Translations under genes and position numbers: made by a program
NCBI GenBank assembly: GCA_026214975.1
Contig: JAOBSW010000769.1
Location: forward strand, 1-64,000
Source of the DNA: Gentiana macrophylla
Lineage: Eukaryota; Streptophyta; Magnoliopsida; Gentianales; Gentianaceae
Reading direction: 5' to 3'
DNA: 64,000 nucleotides
Notes under the pieces: model-generated
Seen by the model: only the letters and a program-made list of their open reading frames with translations
Databases searched by the model: none
Told to the model about the DNA's origin: nothing
In this document: positions 11,331-23,816 of the stretch, in pieces
How positions within the stretch are numbered: the first letter of the stretch is position 1
Layout: each line of letters begins with the position of its first letter

Positions 11331-14300
11331 AATTACAACATTTTTTTGTACTTTTTTTAGTACCCATGGAGTACTTAACGGTGTGATTTTTTATTCCTTG
11401 TCCAAAGCCATTCTAGTGTCCGTTTTGCCTGCAATTTGCACCGCCGTGCCTTATTTATCGTTGTGGTCGATATCACATCAGTAATTCAAAGATAATTACA
11501 AACCGTTTTTTATACTTTTTTTGTACCCACAGAGTACTTAACGGTTTGATTTTTGATTTCTTGTACAATGCCATTCATGTTTCCGATTTGCATGCCGTTT
11601 ACGCCGCCGTGTCTTATTTAATTAACTGTGTGATTTTTGATTCCTTGTACAAGGCCATTCGGGTGTCCGTTTCGCATTCCGTTTACTCCGCCGTGCCTTA
11701 TTTATCGTTGTTGTCGATATCACATTGTTACTTCAAAGATAATTACAAACCTTTTTTTCGTACTTTTTTTTATACCCATTGATTACTTAACGGTGTGATT
11801 TTTAATTCTTTGTACAAGGCCATTCTAGTGTCTGTTTCGCTGGCCGTTTACGCCAATTTGTCTTATTTAACTTTCTGGTCGATATCACATAGTTACTTCA
11901 AAGAAAATTACAATCTTTTTTTTCGTACTTTTTTTTTGTACCCATAGAGTACTTAACGGTGTGATTTTTGATTCCTTGGACAAGGCCATTCGGGTGTTTG
12001 TTTCACCTGCCGTTTTCGCCGGCATGCCTTATCTATCCTTGTGGTCGATATCACAACGTTACTTCAAAGATAATTACATACCTTTTTTTTCATACATTTT
12101 TTATACCCAATGATTACTTAATAGTGTGATTTGTAATTCCTTGTACATGGCCATTCTAGTGTCCGTTTCGCATTCCGTTTATGTCGATTTGTCTTATTTA
12201 ACTTTCTGTCGATATCACATAGTTACTTCAAAAAAAATTACAAACTTTTTTTTCTTATTTTTTTTGTACTTAACAGTGTGATTTTTGATTCCTTGTACAA
12301 GGCCATTCGGGAGTCCGTTTCGCCTGCGGTTTTCACCGCCGTTCCTTATTTATCGTTGTGGTCGATATCACATCGTTAATTCAAAGATAATTACAAACCC
12401 ATTTTCGTACTTTTTTTTATACCCACCGATTACTTAAAGGTGTGATTTTTGATACCTTGTACAAGGCCATTCGGGTGTCCGTTTCGCATGCCGTTTGCAC
12501 CGACATGTCTTATTTATCGTTGTGGTCGATATCACATCGTTACTTCAAAGATAATTACAAAGCTTTTTTTTCTTATTTATCTTTGTGGTCAATATCACAT
12601 CGTTACTTCAAAGATAATTACAAACCTTTTTTTCATACTTTTTTATACCCACCGATTACTTAATGGTGTGATTTTTTATTCCTTGTACAAGGCCATTCGG
12701 GTCTCCGTTTTGCGTGCCGTTAGCACCGACGTGTCTTATTTATCGTTGTAGTCGATATCACATCGTTACTTCAAAGATAATTTCAAACCTTTTTTTCATA
12801 CTTTCTTTATACCCGATGATTACTTAACGGTGTGATTTTTGATTCCTTGTACAATGCCATTCTAGTGTCCGTTTTGCATGCCGTTTGCACCGCCGTGCCT
12901 TATTTATCGTTGTGGTCGATATCAGATCGTTACTTCAAAGATAATTACAAAACTTTTTTTATACCCAATGATTACTTAACGGTGTGATTTTTGATTACTT
13001 GTACAAAGCCATTCAGGTGTCCGTTTCACATGCCGTTTACGCCGCAGTGCCTTATTTAACGTTCTGGTCGATATCACATCGTTACGTCGAATAAAATAAA
13101 AGCTTATTTTTCATGCTTTTTTCATACCCATATATTACTTAACGGTGTGATTTTTGATTCCTTGTACAAGGCCATTCGGGAGTCCGTTTTGTCAGCCGTT
13201 TGCACTGCCGTGCCTTATTTATCGTTGTGGTCGATATCACAACATTACTTCAAAGATAATTACGAACCTTTTTTCATACTTTTTTTGTACCCACCGATTA
13301 CTTAACGGTGTGATTTTTTATTCCTTGTACAAGGCCATTCGGGTGTCCGTTTCGCATGCCGTTTACGCCGATTTCTCTTATTTAACTTTCTGGTCGATAT
13401 CACATAGTTACTGCAAAGATAATTACAAACGTTTTTTCCCGTACTTTTTTTGTACCTGATTACTTAACGGTGTGATTTTTTATTCCTTGTACAAGGCCAT
13501 TCTGATCTCCGTTTTTCTTTCCGTTTACGCCGGCGGGCCTCATTCATCGTTCTGGTCGATATCACATCAGTACTGCAAAGAGAATTACAAACGCTTTTTT
13601 TTTTGTACTTTTTTTTGTACCCATAGAGTACTAACAGTGTGATTTTTGACTGCTTGTGCAAGGCCATTCTGGCCTCCGTTTTGCTTCCCGTTTGCGCCGG
13701 CGTGCCTTATTTATCGTTCTGGCCGATATCACATCAGTACTTCAAAGAGAATTACAAAAGTTTTTTTCGTACTTTTTGTTGTACCCATAGAGTACTTAAC
13801 GATGTGATTTTTGAATCCTTGTACAAGGCCATTCTGGCCTCTGTTTTGCTTGCCGTTTTGCCGGCGTGCCTTATTTATCGTTCTGGTCGATATCACATCA
13901 GTACTTCAAAGAGAATTACAAACATTTTTTTTCGTACATTTTTTGTACCCATAGAAGACTTAACGGTGTGATTTTTGATTGCTTGTACAAGGCCATTCTG
14001 GCCTCCGTTTTATTTGCCGTTTGCACCGGCGTGCCTTATTTATCGATCTGGACAATATCATATCATTACTTCAAAGAGAATTAAAAACATTTTTTTCTTA
14101 CTTTTTTTGTACCCATATAGTACTTAACGGTGTGATTTTTGATTGTTTGTACAAGGCCATTCTGGCCTCCATTTTGCTTGCCATTTGAGCCGGCATGCCT
14201 CATTTATCGTTCTGGTCGATATCACATCAGTACTTCAAAGAGAATTAAAAACGTTTTTTTCATACTTTTTTTATACGCATAGAGTACTTAACGGTGTGAT

Positions 14301-16419
14301 TTTTGATTGATTGTACAAGGCCATTCTGGCCTCCGTTTTGCTTGCCGTTTACGCCGGAGTGCCTTATTTATCGTTCTGGTCCATATCACATCTGTACTTC
14401 AAAGTGAATTATAAACGTTATTTTTGTACTTTTTTTTGTACCCATAGAGTACTTAACGGTGTGATTTTTGATTCCTTGTACAAGACCATTTTGGCCTCCG
14501 TTTTGCTTGCCGTTTGCGCCGGCGTGCTTTATTTATCGTTCTGGTCGATATCACATCAGTACTTCAAAGAGAATTATAAATGTTTTTTTCGTACTTTTTT
14601 TGTACCCATAGAGTACTAAACGGTGTGATTTTTGATTCCTTGTACAAGGCCATTTTGGCCTCCCTTTTGCTTGCCGTTTGCGTCGGCGTGCCTTATTTAT
14701 CGTTCTGGTCGATATCATATCAGTACTTCAAAGTGAATTACAAACATTTTTTTTCATACTTTTTTTGTACCTAGAGTACTTAACGGTGTGATTTTTGATT
14801 CCTTGTACAAGGCCATTCTGGACACCGTTTTGCTTGCCGTTTGTGCCGGCGTGCCTTATTTATCGTTCTGGTCGATATCACATCAGTAATTCAAAGTGAA
14901 TTACAAATGTTTTTTTTCGTACTTTTTTTCGTACACAGAGTACTTAACGGTGTGATTTTTGATTCCTTGTACAAGGCCATTTTGGCCTCCCTTTTGCTTG
15001 CCGTTTGCGCCGGCGTGCCTTATTTATCGTTCTGGTCGATACCATATCAGTACTTCAAAGTGAATTACCAACGTTTTTTTTCATACTTTTTTTGTACCTA
15101 GAGTACTACGTGGTGTGATTTTTGATTCCTTGTACAAAGCAATTCTGGACTCCGTTTTGCTTGCCGTTTGTGCCGGCGTGCCTTATTTATCGCTCTGGTC
15201 GATATCACATCAGTACTTCAAAGAGAATTACAAACATTTTTTTTTCATACTTTTTTGTACTCATAGAGTACTTAACGGTGTGATTTTTGATTGCTTGTAC
15301 AAGGCCATTCTGGCCTCTTTTTTGCTTACCGTTTGCGCCGGCGTGCCTTATTTATCGTATCAATACTTCAAAGAGAATTACAAACGTTTTTTTTCATACT
15401 TTTTTTTGTACCCATAGAGTACTTAACGGAGTGATTTTTGATTGCTTGTACAAGGCCATTCATGCCTCCGTTTTGCTTGCCGTCTGGGCCGACATGCCTT
15501 ATTTATCGTTCTGGTCGATATCACATCAATACTTCAAAGAGAATTACAAAAGTTTTTTTCATACTTTTTTTGATCCTACAGAGTACTTAACGGTGTGATT
15601 TTTGATTCCTTGTACAAGGCCATTCTGGCCTACGTTTTGCTTACCGATTGCGCCGACGTGCATTATTTATCGTTCTGGTCGATATCACATCAGTACTTCA
15701 ATGAGAATTACAAACGTTTTTTTCGTACTTTTTTTTGTACCCATAGAGTACTTAACGGTGTGATTTTGGATTCCATGTACAAGGCAATACTGGCCTCCGT
15801 TTTGCTTTCCGTTTTCGCCGGCGTGCCTTATTTATCGTTCTGGACGATATCACATCAGTACTTCAAAGAGAATTACAAAAGTTTTACTTCGTATTTTTTT
15901 TGTACCCATTTAGTACTTAACTGTGTGATTTTTGATTCCATGTACAAGGCCATTATGGTCTCCGTTTTGCTTGCCGTTTGCACCGGCAAGCCTTATTTAT
16001 CGTTCTGGTCTATATCACATCCGTACATCAAAGAGAATTACAAACGTTTTTTTTCATAATTTTTTTTGTACCCATAGAGTACTTGACGGTGTGATATTTG
16101 ATTCCTTGTACATGGCCATTTTGGCCTCCGTTTTGCTTGTGCCGGCGTGCCTTATTTATAGTTTTGGTCGATATCACATCAGTACTTCAAAGAGAATTAC
16201 AAATGTTTTTTTTCATACTTTTTTTACCTATAGTGTACTTAACGGTGTGATTTTTGATTCCTTGTACAAGGCCATTCTGGCCTCCGTTTTGCTTGACTTT
16301 GCGCCGGCGTGCCTTATTAATCGTTCTGGTCGATATCATATTTGTACTTCAATGAGAATTACAAACGTTTTTTTGTACTTTTTCTATACCCATAGAGTAC
16401 TTAACGGTGTGATTTTTGA

Positions 16420-16440
16420 TTCCTTGTGCAAACGGCAAAC
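16420..16440. other. Satellite orientation switch (forward to reverse)
   Basis: A forward monomer is cut inside its palindrome (TTGATTCCTTGTGC) and continues as a reverse-complement monomer (AAACGGCAAACAAAATGG). Both flanks belong to the same 'GGCCTCC' subfamily, so this looks like an inverted duplication and not a join of unrelated arrays. Confidence 0.85.
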
Positions 16441-17349
16441 AAAATGGAGGCCAGAATGGCCTTGGACAAGGAATCAAAAATCACACCGTTAAGTACTCTA
16501 TGGGTACAAAAAAAGTATGAAAAAAAACTTTTGTAATTCTCTTTAAAGTACTGAAATGATATCGACCAGAACGATAAATAAGGCACGACGGCGCAAACTG
16601 CAAGCAAACCGGAGGCCAGAATGGCCTTATACAAGGAATAAAAAAATCCCACCGTTAAGTACTCTATGGGTACAAAAAATGTACGAAAAAAATGTTTGTA
16701 ATTATCTTTGAAGTACTGATGTGATATCGACCAGAACGATAAATAAGGAACGCTGGTGAAAAGTCAAGCAAAACGGAGGCCATAATGGCCTTGTAAAAGG
16801 AATAAAAAATCACACCGTTAAGTACTCTATGGGAACAAAAAAAGTACGAAAAACAAATGGTTGTAATTCTCTTTGAAGTACTGACGTGATATCGACCAGA
16901 ACGATAAATAAGGAATGACGGCGCAAACGGCAAGCAAAACGGAGGCCAGAATTGCCTTGTACAAGGAATCAAAAATCACACCGTTAAGTACTCTATGGGT
17001 ACAAAAAAGTACAAAAAAACGTTTATACTTCTCTTTGAAGTACTGATGTGATATCGACCAGAACGATAAATATGGCACACCGGCGTAAACGGCAAGCAAA
17101 ACGGAGTCCAGAATGGCCTTGGACAATGAATCAAAAATCACACCGTTAAGTACTCTATGGGTAGAAAAAAAGTACGAAAAAAAACGTTTGTAATTCTCTT
17201 TGACGTACTGATGTGATATCGACCAGAAAGATAAACATGGCACGTCGGTGCAAAGTCAAGCAAAACGGAGGCCAGAATGGCCTTGTACGACATAATGAAG
17301 TGATATCGACCAGAACATTGAATAAGGCACAACGGTGCAAACGGCATGC

Positions 17350-17392
17350 CATAAATCAAACTTGGGTGAAAGGACTAGGTCCGTAATGGACT
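17350..17392. other. Short non-satellite insert in array 2
   Basis: About 40 bp (containing TGGGTGAAAGGACTAGGTCC) replace the end of a monomer and match no part of the satellite consensus. It is probably filler DNA at a rearrangement; the source is not recognised. Confidence 0.5.
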
Positions 17393-20300
17393 CCAGAATG
17401 GCCTTGTACAAGGAATCAAAAATCACACCGTTAAGTACTCTATGAGTACAAAAAAAGTATGAATTTTTTTTTGTAATTTTCATTGAAGTAATGATGTGAT
17501 ATTGATTGACCGAACGATAAATTAGGCACGCCAGCGCAAACGGTAATCAAAACGGACGCCAGAATGGCCTTGTACTAGGAATGAAAATCACACTCTTAAG
17601 TAATCGGTGGGGACAAAAAAAGTACGAAAAAAAGTTAGTAATTTTCTTTGAAGTGCTGATGTGGGATTGACCAGAATGATAAATAAGGCACGGCGGCGTA
17701 AACAGTAGGCAAAACGAGACACCCGAATGACCTTGTACAAGGAATCAAAAATCACACCGTTAAGTAATCGGTGGGTACAAAAAAAGTACAAAAGAACAGT
17801 TTGTAATTTTCTTTGAAGTATCGATGTGATGTCGACCAGAACGATAAATAAGGCACGCCGGCGCAAACGGCAAACAAAACGGACACCTAAATGGCCTTGT
17901 ACAAGGAATCAAAAATCACACCGATAAGTACTTTATAGGTACAAAAAAAGGACGAAAAAAGGTTTGTAATTATCTTTGAAGTAACGATGTGATATCGACC
18001 ACAATGATAAGTAAGGCACGGCGGTGCAAACGGCATGCGAAACGGACACCCGAATAGCCTTGTACAAGGAATCGAAAATCACACCGTTAAGTAATCGGTG
18101 AGTATAAAAAAAAGTATGAAAAAAAAGTTTGTAATTATCTTTGAAGTAACAATGTGATATGGACCACAACGATAAATAAGGCACGGCGGTGCAAATGGCA
18201 AGCAAAATGAACACCTAAATAGCCATGTACAAGGAATCAAAAATCACATAGTTAAGTAAATATTGGGTACAAAAAAAGTATGAAAAAAACGTTTGTGATT
18301 TTCTTTTAAGCACTGATGTGATATCGACCAGAACGATATATAAGACAAATCGGCGTAAACGGCACGTGAAACGGACACCCGAATGGCATTGTACAAGGAA
18401 TCAAAAATCATACCGTTATGTACTCTATGGGTACAAAAAAAAGTATGAAAAAAAGGTTTGTAATTATTTTTGAAGTACTGATGTGATATCCACCGGAACG
18501 ATAAATAAGGCACGGCAGGGCAAAAGGCAGGTAAAACGGACACTAGAATGGCTTTGTACAATGAATAAAAAATCACACTGTTAAGTACTCTATGGGTACA
18601 AAAAAAAAGTACAAAAAAAAGTATGTAATTTTCTTTGAAGTAATGATGTGATATTGACCAGAACGATAAATAAGGAACGCCGTCACAAACGGCAAGCAAA
18701 ACGGATACCAGAATGGCCTTGTACAAGGAATCAAAAATCACAGCGTTATGTACTCTTTGGGTACAAAAAAGTACAAATTTTTTTGTAAATATCTTTGTAC
18801 TAACAATGTGATATCGACCAGAAAGTTAAATAAGACACGTCGGCAAAAACGGCATACGAATCGGAAACCCGAATGGCCTTGGACAAGAAATCAAAAATCT
18901 TACCGTTACGTACTCTGTGGGTACTAAAATAGTACGAAAAAAAGGCTTGTAATTTTCATTGAAGTACTAATGTGATATCGACCAGAACGATAAATAAAGC
19001 ACGCCGGTGCAAATGGCAAGCAAAATGGAGACCAGAATGGCCTTGTACAAGGAATCAAAAATCACACCGTTAAGTAATCGGTGGGTATAAAAAAAGTACG
19101 AAAAAAGGTTTGTAATTATCTTTGAAGTGATATCGACCACAACGATAAAAAAGGCACGGCGGTGCATACGGACACCCGAATGGCCGTGTACAGGGAATCA
19201 AAAATCACACCGTTAAGTAATCGGTGGGTATAAAAAAAAGTACGAAAAAAATGTTTGTAATCATCTTTGATGTAACGATGTGATATCGACCACAACGATA
19301 AATAAGGCATGGCAGTGCAAACGGCAGCCGAAACGGTCACCCGAATGGCCTTGTGCAAGGATTCAAAAGTCACACCGTTAAGTACTCTATGGATACAAAA
19401 AAAAAGTATGAAAAAAAAACATTTGTAATTTTCTTTGAAGTACTGATGTGATATCGACCTGAACGATAAATAAGGCACGCCGGCGCAAACGGCAGCGAAA
19501 TGGACACGAGAATGGGGTTGTACAAGGAATCAAATATCACGTTAAGTACTCGGTATGTATAAAAAAAAGTATGAAAAAAACATTGTATTTATCATTGAAG
19601 TATTGATGTGATATTGACCAGAACGATAAATAAGGCACGGAGCTACAAACGGCAGGCGAAACGGACACCCGAATGGCCAGGTACAAGGAATCAAGAATCA
19701 AACCGTTAAGTACTCTATGTGTACAAAAAAAATACGAAAAAAACGTTTGTTTTTCTTTGAAATACTGATGTGATATCAACCAGAACGATAAATAAGGCAC
19801 GACGGTGCAAACGGCAAGCAAAACGGAGACATAATGGCCTTGTACAAGCGATCAAAAATCACACCGTTATGTTAGGTATGAAAAAGTACAAAAAAAATTG
19901 TTTGTAATTTTCTGTGAAATAACAATGTGATATCGACCAAAAAGTTAAACAAGACACGTCGGCGCAAACGGCAACCAAAACGGACACCCGAATGGCCTTG
20001 TACAAGGAATCAAAAATCACACCGTTAAGTAATCTATGGATATGAAAAAAGTACGAAAAATAAGATAGTGATTTTCTTCGACATAATGATAGGATATCGA
20101 CCAGAACATTGAATATGACACGGCGGCACAAAACGGCATGCGAAATGGACACCTGAATGGCTTTGTACAAGGAATCAAAAATCACACCGTTAAGTACATT
20201 ATGGGTACAAGAAAAGTACGAAAAAAAAGGTTGTAATTTTCTTTGAATTACTGATGTGATATCGACCAGAACGATAAATAAGGCATGCCGGCGCAAACGG

Positions 20301-23300
20301 CAAGCGAAACGGAGGCCAGAATTGCCTTGTAAAAGGAATCAAAAATCAAACCGTTAAGTAATCGATGGGTACAAAAAAGTACAAAAAAAACATTTGTAAT
20401 TCTCTTTAAAGTAACTATGTGATATCGACCACAACAATAAATAAGGCATGGCGATGTAAACGGCAAGCAAAACGGACACTAGAATAGCCTTGTACAAGGA
20501 ATCAAAAATCGCACCGTTAAGTACTCTATGGGTCAAAAAAAAGTACAAAAAAAAGGTTTGTAATTTTCTTTGAAGTAACGATGTGAGATCGACCAGAAAG
20601 TTAAATTAGACACATCAGTGCAAACGGCGTGCAAAACGAACACCCAAATGGCTTCGTACAAGGAATAATAAAAAATCACACCGTTAAGTAATCGGTGGTG
20701 GGTACAAAAAAAGTATGGAAAAAATGTTTGTAATTTTCCTTGAAGTACTGATGTGATATCGACCAGAACGATAAATAAGGCACGGCGGCGTAAACAGCAG
20801 CAAAACGGACACTAGAATGACCTTGTAATAAAAAATCACACCGTTAAGTAATCGGTGGTACAAAAAAATGTATGAAAAAAAGTTAGTAATTTTCTTTGAT
20901 GTACTGATGTGATATCGACCAGAACGAAAAATAAGGCACGCCGGCGCAAACGGCAAGCAAAACGGATACCAGAATGGCCTTGTACAAGGAATCAAAATCC
21001 ACCGTTAAGTAATCAGTGGGTATAAAAATAGTACAAAAAAAAGGTTTGTAATTATATTTGAAGTAACGATGTAATATCGACCACAACGATAAATAAGGCA
21101 CGGCGGTGCAAATGGCAGGCGAAACGGACACCCGAATGGCCCTGTACAAGGAATCAAAAATCACACCGTTAAGTAATCAGTGGGTATAAAACAAAATACG
21201 AAAAAAATGTTTGTAATTATCTTTGAAGTAACGATGTCATATCGACCACAACGATAAATAAGGCACGGCGGTGCAAACGGCAGGCGAAACGGACACCCGA
21301 ATGGCCCTGTACAAGGAATAATAAATCACACCGTTAAGTAATCGGTGGGAATAAAAAATGTACGAAAAAAAGGTTTGTAATTATCTTTGAAGTAATGATG
21401 TGATATCGACCATAACGATAAATTAGGCACGGCGATAAAAAAAAGTACAAAAAAAGGTTTGTAATTATCTTTTAAATACTTATGTGATATCGACCTGAAC
21501 GATAAACAAGGCACGCCGGCGCAAACGGCAGGCGCAACGGACACTAGAATGGCCTTGTACAAGGAATCAAAAATCACACCGCTAAGTACTCGGTGGGTAT
21601 AAAAAAGTACAAAAAAACCATTGTAATTATCTTTGAAGTACTGATGTGATATTGACTAGAATGATAAATTAAGCACGGCGGTGCAAACGGCAGGCGAATC
21701 GGACACCCGAATGGCCTTGCACAAGGAATCAAAAATCACACTGTTAAGTACTCTATGGGTACAAAAAAAGTACGAAAAAAAAACGTTTGTAATTTTTTTT
21801 GAAGTACTGGTGTGATATCGACCGGAACGGTAAATAGGGCACGGCGGTGCAAACGGCAAACAAAACGGAGACTAGAAAGGCCTTGTATAAGGAATAAAAA
21901 ATCACACTGTTATGTACTCCATGTGTATGAAAAAAATACAAAAAAATGGTTTGTAATTTTCTGTGAAGTAACGATGTGATATCGACAAGAAAATTAAATA
22001 AGACACATCGGCGCAAAGGGCATGCAAAATGGACACCCGAATGACCTTGTACAAGGAATAAAAAATCACACAATTAAGTAATCTATGGGTATGAAAAAGT
22101 ACGAAAAATAAGGTTGTGATTTTCTTTGACATAACGATGTGATATCGAGCAGAACATTGAATAAGGCACGGCAGCGCAAACGGCATGCAAATGGACACCA
22201 GAATTTCCTTGTACAAGGAATAAAAAATCACACCGTTAAGTACTCTATGGTACAAAAAAGTACGAAAAAAAAGTTTTTAACTTTCTTTGAAATACTGATG
22301 TGATATCGACCAGAACGATAAATTAGACACGCCGGCGCAAACGGCAATCAAAACGGAGGCCAGAATGTCCTTGTACAAGGAATCAAAAATCACACCGTTA
22401 AGTAATCGGTGGGTACAAAAAATGTTCGAAAAAAAGTTTGTAATTTTCTTTGAAGTACTGATGTGGTATCGACCATAACAATAAATAAGGCACGGCGGCG
22501 TAAACAGCAGGCCAAACGGACACTAGAATGGCCTTTTACTAGGAATCAAAAATCACACCGTTAAGTAATCGGTGGGTAAAAAAAAGTACGAAAAAAAGTT
22601 TGTAATTTTCTTTTCTTCAAAGTAACGATGTGATATCGACCAGAAAGTTAAATAAGACACGTCGTGCAAACGGCAAGCAAAATGGACACCCGAATGGCCT
22701 TGTACAAGGAATCAAAAATCACACCGTTAAGTACTTTGTGGGTACAAAAAAAAGAATGAAAAATCGGAGTAATTATCTTTGAAGTATGATGTGATATAGA
22801 CCAAAATGATAAATAAGGCACGCCGGCACAACTGGCAGGCAAAACGGACACTAGAATGGCCTTGTACAAGGAATCAAAAATCATACCGTTAAGTACTATA
22901 TTGGTACAATAAAAAGTTCAAAGAAAAGGTTTGTTATTTTCTTTGAAGTAACGATGTGATATCGACCAGAAAGTTAAAAAAGACACGTCGGTACAAATGG
23001 CATGCAAAACGGACACCCGAATGACCATGTACCAGGAATCAAAAATCACACCGTTAAGTAATCGGTGGGTACAAAAAAAGTACGATTTTTTTTTTGTAAT
23101 TTTCTTCAAAGTAACGATGTGATATCGACCAAAAATTTAAATAAGACATGTCGGTTCAAACGGCATGCAAAACGGACACCCGAATGGCCTTGTACAAGGA
23201 ATAAAAAATCACACCGTTAAGTACTCTGTGGGTACACAAATATGTATGAAAAAAATGGTGTAATTATCTTTGAAGTACTGATGTGATATCGACCAGAACG

Positions 23301-23811
23301 ATAAATAAGGCATGCCGGTGCAAACGGCAAGCAAAATGGAGACCAGAAACACCTTGTACAAGGTATCAAAAATCACACCGTTAAGTACTCTGTGGGTACA
23401 AAAACGTATGAAATTTTTTTGTAATTTTCTTTGAAGTACTGATGTGATAGCGACTAGAACGATAAATAAGGCACGCCGGCGCAAACGGCAGGGGAAACGG
23501 ACACTAGAATGGCCTTGTACAAGGAATCAAAAATCACACTGTTATGTAATCATTGGGTGTAAAAAAGTTTGAAAAAAGGTTAGTAATTATCTTTAAAGTA
23601 AAGATGTGATATCGACCACAACGATAAATAAGGCACGGGGGTACAAACGGCATGTGAAACGGACACCCGAATGGTCTTTTACATGGAATCAAAAATCACA
23701 CCGATAATAATCATTGGGTACAAAACAAAGTACGAAAAAAAATGTTTATGTAATCATTGGGTTTAAAAAAAAGTACGAAAAAAGGTTAGTAATTATCTTT
23801 GAAGTAACGAT

Positions 23812-23816
23812 GTGAT
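23812..23816. repeat. Target-site duplication GTGAT, left side of solo LTR
   Basis: GTGAT directly precedes the LTR start and is repeated exactly at 25,825-25,829. Five bases is the usual duplication for LTR-retrotransposon integrase. Confidence 0.9.

Larger units (their letters stand above)
2491..16430 (+). repeat. Satellite array 1, about 164-bp monomers, forward orientation
   Basis: About 85 head-to-tail monomers. Each contains, in order, GGTGTGATTTTTGATT, the palindrome CCTTGTACAAGG, a variable GTGTCCGTTTT segment, GCCGTTTGCGCCGCCGTGCC, TTCTGGTCGATATCACATC, TACTTCAAAGAAAATTAC, a T-rich tract, GTACCC and GAGTACTTAAC. Spacing measured at 14,292/14,457/14,621/14,784 is 163-165 bp; length variation lies mainly in the T tract. 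At least two subfamilies are visible: 'TCGGGTGTCC...CGTTACTTC' types dominate 2.5-13.6 kb and a 'CTGGCCTCC...AGAGAATTAC' type dominates 13.6-16.4 kb. Many open frames cross the array, but they are by-products of the repeat. I do not recognise the family. Confidence 0.97.
16431..23816 (-). repeat. Satellite array 2, reverse orientation
   Basis: About 45 monomers of the same satellite, reading on the minus strand (GTTAAGTACTCTATGGGTAC, TGATGTGATATCGACCAGAA, GGCACGCCGGCGCAAACGG, CCTTGTACAAGGAATC). 16.4-17.5 kb is the 'GGAGGCCAGAATGG' subfamily; 17.5-23.8 kb mixes the GACACC and GAGACC types found in arrays 1 and 4. A small non-satellite insert is at about 17,350-17,392. The array is interrupted at 23,816 by the solo LTR and resumes at 25,825. 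Confidence 0.96.

Noticed and set aside
2491..16430. Regularly spaced repeats reminiscent of a CRISPR array
   Set aside because: The whole unit of about 164 bp is repeated, with no unique spacers. This is a eukaryotic satellite.
2602..23484. Dozens of overlapping open frames of 60-186 codons on both strands, with similar peptides
   Set aside because: They are translations of the satellite monomer in one or two frames. They start at arbitrary points, shift with T-tract length and occur on the strand dictated by array orientation.
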